Shown: piece after piece, positions 5,910 through 8,015 of the stretch
How positions within the stretch are numbered: position 1 is the first letter of the stretch
Layout of the letters: each line of letters begins with the position of its first letter
Source: Actinomycetes bacterium
GTDB taxonomy: Bacteria; Actinomycetota; Acidimicrobiia; Acidimicrobiales; Microtrichaceae
DNA: 8,015 nt
Assembly: GCA_023423475.1 (NCBI GenBank)
Contig: JAFAFN010000474.1
Coordinates: 1 to 8,015, forward strand
Direction: 5' to 3'
Made by a program: the position numbers and the translations under genes
Notes under the pieces: generated by a model
Seen by the model: only the letters and a program-made list of their open reading frames with translations
What the model was told of the DNA's origin: nothing
Database searches by the model: none

Positions 5910-5948
5910 ACATTCCCTGCACGTGCCATCCCCCTGGCGCAGTGCGGA

Positions 5949-5984
5949 ACGACGGAGGGCCCACCCCCTGTGGCCCTCCGTCGT
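5949..5984. terminator. Bidirectional terminator hairpin between convergent genes
   Basis: ACGACGGAGGGCC (5949-5961) pairs perfectly with GGCCCTCCGTCGT (5972-5984), a 13-bp stem with a ten-base loop. It lies 12 bases beyond the lhgO stop on the minus strand and about 90 bases beyond the phasin-like stop on the plus strand. Its position between converging transcripts suggests it stops both. There is no T-tract on either side. Confidence 0.7.
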
Positions 5985-5995
5985 CGCGGTCGGGC

Positions 5996-7192
5996 TCAGG
6001 TCTCGAGCAGTCGCGACGCCACGACCTCGGCGATCGCGAGCGAGGCGGTCGCCGCGGGCGACGGGGCGTTGAGCACGTGCACCGCGCCCGGTGAGGTCGC
6101 GACGGCGAAGTCGTCGAGCAGTCGACCCGACCCGTCGACGGCCTGTGCACGGATCCCGGTCGACGAGGGCACCAGATCCGCCGCGGTGACCTCTGGCAGG
6201 AGCCGTCGCACGTCGCGCAGCAGCAGGTTCTTCGATCGCGAGCGGGCGAGCTCGGCGGCACCGGTGCGCCAGTAGGACCTGGCGAGCTGGCGCAGCGCGG
6301 GGGATTGCGCCATCTCGATGGCGTCGCGTCGGTCGACGCCGCGGCGATACGACTCGCGTCCCCCGGCGAGCACCGCGTTCGGACCGACGTGGATCGACCC
6401 GTCGACCATGCGCGTCATGTGCACGCCGAGGAACGGCCAACGTGGATCGGGTACCGGGTACACGAGGTTGCGCACCAGGTGTCGCGCCGATGGCGTGAGC
6501 TCGTGGTACTCGCCGCGGAACGGCAGGATGCTCACGTCGGTGTCGGCTCCGGCGAGCCGGGCGATCCGGTCGCTGTGCAGCCCGGCGCAGTTCACCAGTC
6601 GTGGCGCGGCGACCTCGCCGGCGTGCGTCGAGAGCCGGAACGCGGGTCCGTCACGACCGATCGCAGTGACGAGCGCGCCGGTGAGCAGCTGACCGCCGCC
6701 GGCGACGAGCTCGTCGACGAGCGCGAGCGACACACCGCGGTAGTCGGTGATCGCCGCCTCGGGCACGTGCAGCGCGGTCAGGCCGGCGACGTGGGGTTCG
6801 AGCTCGTGCAACTCGGAGGGACCGATCCGGCGGACGCCGAGCCCTTGTGCGGTGCCTCGTCGCTCGAGCTCACCGAGTGCGCCGAGCTCGCTGGCCGAGG
6901 TCGCCACGATCACCTTGCCGCACCGGTCGAACGGTACGCCGTGACGCCGGCACAGCTCGGCGAGCAGCCCTCGCCCGCGGGCGACCAGCGTCGACTTCGC
7001 CGAGCCCGGGGCGTAGTAGATGCCCGAGTGCACGACGCCGGAGTTCCGCCCGGTCTGGTGTCGGGCCACGCCGTCCTCCTTGTCGACCACGAGCACACGC
7101 CGGCCGCTGCGCCGCTGCACCTCGACCGCGCTCGCCAGTCCCACGATGCCTGCGCCGATGACGGCGACCTCGGCGACGTGGTCCGCGCTCAC
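5996..7192 (-). CDS. lhgO: L-2-hydroxyglutarate oxidase
   Basis: 398 residues, the usual family length. An FAD-dependent DAO-fold enzyme that oxidises L-2-hydroxyglutarate, a by-product of dehydrogenase side reactions and of glutarate breakdown, to 2-oxoglutarate. In E. coli electrons pass to the membrane quinone pool. The N-terminal Rossmann motif is VIGAGIVGLASA (11-22, GxGxxG at 13-18). The family signature HQTGRNSGVVHSGIYY spans 45-60. Further hallmarks are LVNCAGLHSDRIARLAG, LPFRGEYHEL, YPVPDPRWPFLGVHMTRMVDG, GPNAVLA, STGIRAQAVD and VLNAPSPAATASLAI. All are intact, so the gene should be functional. The start is GTG, sharing GTGA with the stop of the upstream membrane-protein gene, which indicates translational coupling; no independent ribosome-binding site is clear. 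It ends at a shared terminator. No glutarate hydroxylase (csiD) or transporter gene is visible beside it. Confidence 0.96.
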   Translation of the reverse strand: MSADHVAEVAVIGAGIVGLASAVEVQRRSGRRVLVVDKEDGVARHQTGRNSGVVHSGIYYAPGSAKSTLVARGRGLLAELCRRHGVPFDRCGKVIVATSASELGALGELERRGTAQGLGVRRIGPSELHELEPHVAGLTALHVPEAAITDYRGVSLALVDELVAGGGQLLTGALVTAIGRDGPAFRLSTHAGEVAAPRLVNCAGLHSDRIARLAGADTDVSILPFRGEYHELTPSARHLVRNLVYPVPDPRWPFLGVHMTRMVDGSIHVGPNAVLAGGRESYRRGVDRRDAIEMAQSPALRQLARSYWRTGAAELARSRSKNLLLRDVRRLLPEVTAADLVPSSTGIRAQAVDGSGRLLDDFAVATSPGAVHVLNAPSPAATASLAIAEVVASRLLET

Positions 7193-8015
7193 CTGGGTTC
7201 GAGCAGGTACGTGGTCACGTCGCCGTCACGGGCCAGCTCGACCAGGCGCAGCCGTTCGCCGAGCTCCTCGACCGACCAGTTCGCGGGGTCGTCGGTGTAG
7301 TCGATCCACACCAGGCAGGCGGTCTCGCCGGCGTCGACCCGTGCCACGAGCTCGTCGAGGTCGTCGGTCGGCTGGTCGCTCTTGTACTCGGTCTTCCGGG
7401 GGCTGAGGTGTGCCTCGAAGCCGGACTGGTACAGATCGCCCGCGTTGTTCGAGTAGCTGACGCAGTCGTCGGGCAGGGCGTCGAGCGCGGGGCTCGTCGA
7501 TGCCGCGACGGCGCGGTCGGAGTTGAAGCCGTAGTCGGCGAGCACGCCGTTCGCCGGGCCGACCAGCGCCAGGGTGATGACGACCTGGATCGCCAGCCAG
7601 ACACCCACCACCGCCCGTCCGAGCGTGCGTCGACCCGGTGCCGAGAGCAGCACGATCTCGCACCAGCGCAGCAGCAGGATGGAGGTCGGGAACAGGCACG
7701 GGGACAGGAGCCGGATGTCGAGGTCGTCGAAGCCGACCATCGAGCGGGTGACCACCATCAGCGCGGTGAACGCGACGACGAACACGACGAGCAGCCCGGC
7801 GGGCCCCTGGAACGAGTCGAGCAGCCGCGTGCCCAGGCCGGCGCCGAACGATCCGCCGTCTGGTCGGGTGACCCGTTCGAGCGAGACGAGGGCGACACCC
7901 ACCACGACGATCGTGACCAGGGCTGCGGGGACCAGCGGGGCGGTCGGCGCCGAGGTCAGGAACTTGAAGGTCGTCGCCAACGCGGCGACCAGGTTGCGGA
8001 CCGGCCCGATCGACG
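7189..8015 (-). CDS. Polytopic GT-C-like membrane protein, 5' end cut by window edge; paralogue of the 730-2334 gene
   Basis: The frame is open to the right edge. An in-frame TTG at 7980 is not a credible start, because the residues before it (SIGPVRNLVAALA) continue the similarity to the paralogue, so the N-terminal half is missing. The 274 visible residues contain about four hydrophobic segments (about 26-44, 72-88, 106-124, 134-151 of the visible part), then a soluble C-terminal domain of about 120 residues. Shared with the 730-2334 protein are DLDIRLLSPCLFP (against QLDLRLLYPAYFP), SPALDALPDDCVSYSN (against NPALDAIPDGCTVYSN), LSP, CLVWID and the ending LEPR (against MEPLG). Two cysteines in the soluble domain are conserved in both. 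The catalytic acidic loop would be in the missing part, so the GT-C assignment rests on the paralogue. The stop overlaps the lhgO start by four bases. Confidence 0.85.
   Translation of the reverse strand, partial: SIGPVRNLVAALATTFKFLTSAPTAPLVPAALVTIVVVGVALVSLERVTRPDGGSFGAGLGTRLLDSFQGPAGLLVVFVVAFTALMVVTRSMVGFDDLDIRLLSPCLFPTSILLLRWCEIVLLSAPGRRTLGRAVVGVWLAIQVVITLALVGPANGVLADYGFNSDRAVAASTSPALDALPDDCVSYSNNAGDLYQSGFEAHLSPRKTEYKSDQPTDDLDELVARVDAGETACLVWIDYTDDPANWSVEELGERLRLVELARDGDVTTYLLEPR

Noticed and set aside
5521..6261. A 246-codon minus-strand frame
   Set aside because: It overlaps lhgO out of frame, crosses the bidirectional hairpin and runs antisense to the phasin-like gene; no domain is visible.

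Overview
The window comes from a high-GC bacterium, almost certainly an actinomycete (Actinomycetota). The bases are visibly G/C-dominated, and long open frames appear antisense to the genes, as expected at very high GC. GTG starts are common, the terminator hairpins lack U-tracts, and the two-component pair looks like the mycobacterial TrcR/TrcS or TcrX/TcrY type. I cannot name the genus from sequence alone. Both ends of the window cut through genes.

Layout. From 1 to 4520 a minus-strand operon runs right to left: an OmpR-type response regulator, its sensor histidine kinase (overlapping by one base), a polytopic GT-C-like membrane protein (27 bases later) and a GT2 glycosyltransferase (67 bases later, cut by the left edge). 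Upstream, overlapping the longest possible regulator start, lie three heptamers at an exact 11-bp period, the layout of an OmpR-family operator. At 4647-5282 (minus) is a 1-Cys peroxiredoxin. It is followed by a perfect 32-bp palindrome and preceded by a 25-bp dyad resembling a type-1 IscR (Rrf2) operator. At 5539-5859 (plus), divergent from the peroxiredoxin, is a small phasin/HBHA-like protein. It has a good promoter and an unusual array of TGCTTG elements spaced exactly 20 bp apart. A 22-bp tandem duplication covers its stop codon. At 5996-7192 (minus) is L-2-hydroxyglutarate oxidase (lhgO). It overlaps by GTGA with the gene upstream of it (7189 to the right edge), a second GT-C-like membrane protein that is a paralogue of the one at 730-2334.

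How it may fit together (inference): the regulator-kinase pair shares a transcript with a membrane glycosyltransferase and a cytoplasmic GT2, so it probably senses the envelope and controls or accompanies surface glycan synthesis. The two paralogous membrane proteins share a distinctive C-terminal extramembrane domain with a conserved cysteine pair and a CLVWID motif. I do not recognise this domain as a named family. The peroxiredoxin and the phasin-like gene form a divergent pair whose intergenic region holds two different operator architectures.

The sequence-based points most worth following up are the 20-bp-phased TGCTTG array, the IscR-like dyad in front of the peroxiredoxin, the 11-bp-phased operator in front of the regulator, and the shared C-terminal domain of the two membrane proteins. 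I saw no CRISPR array, tRNA, rRNA, insertion sequence or phage gene.
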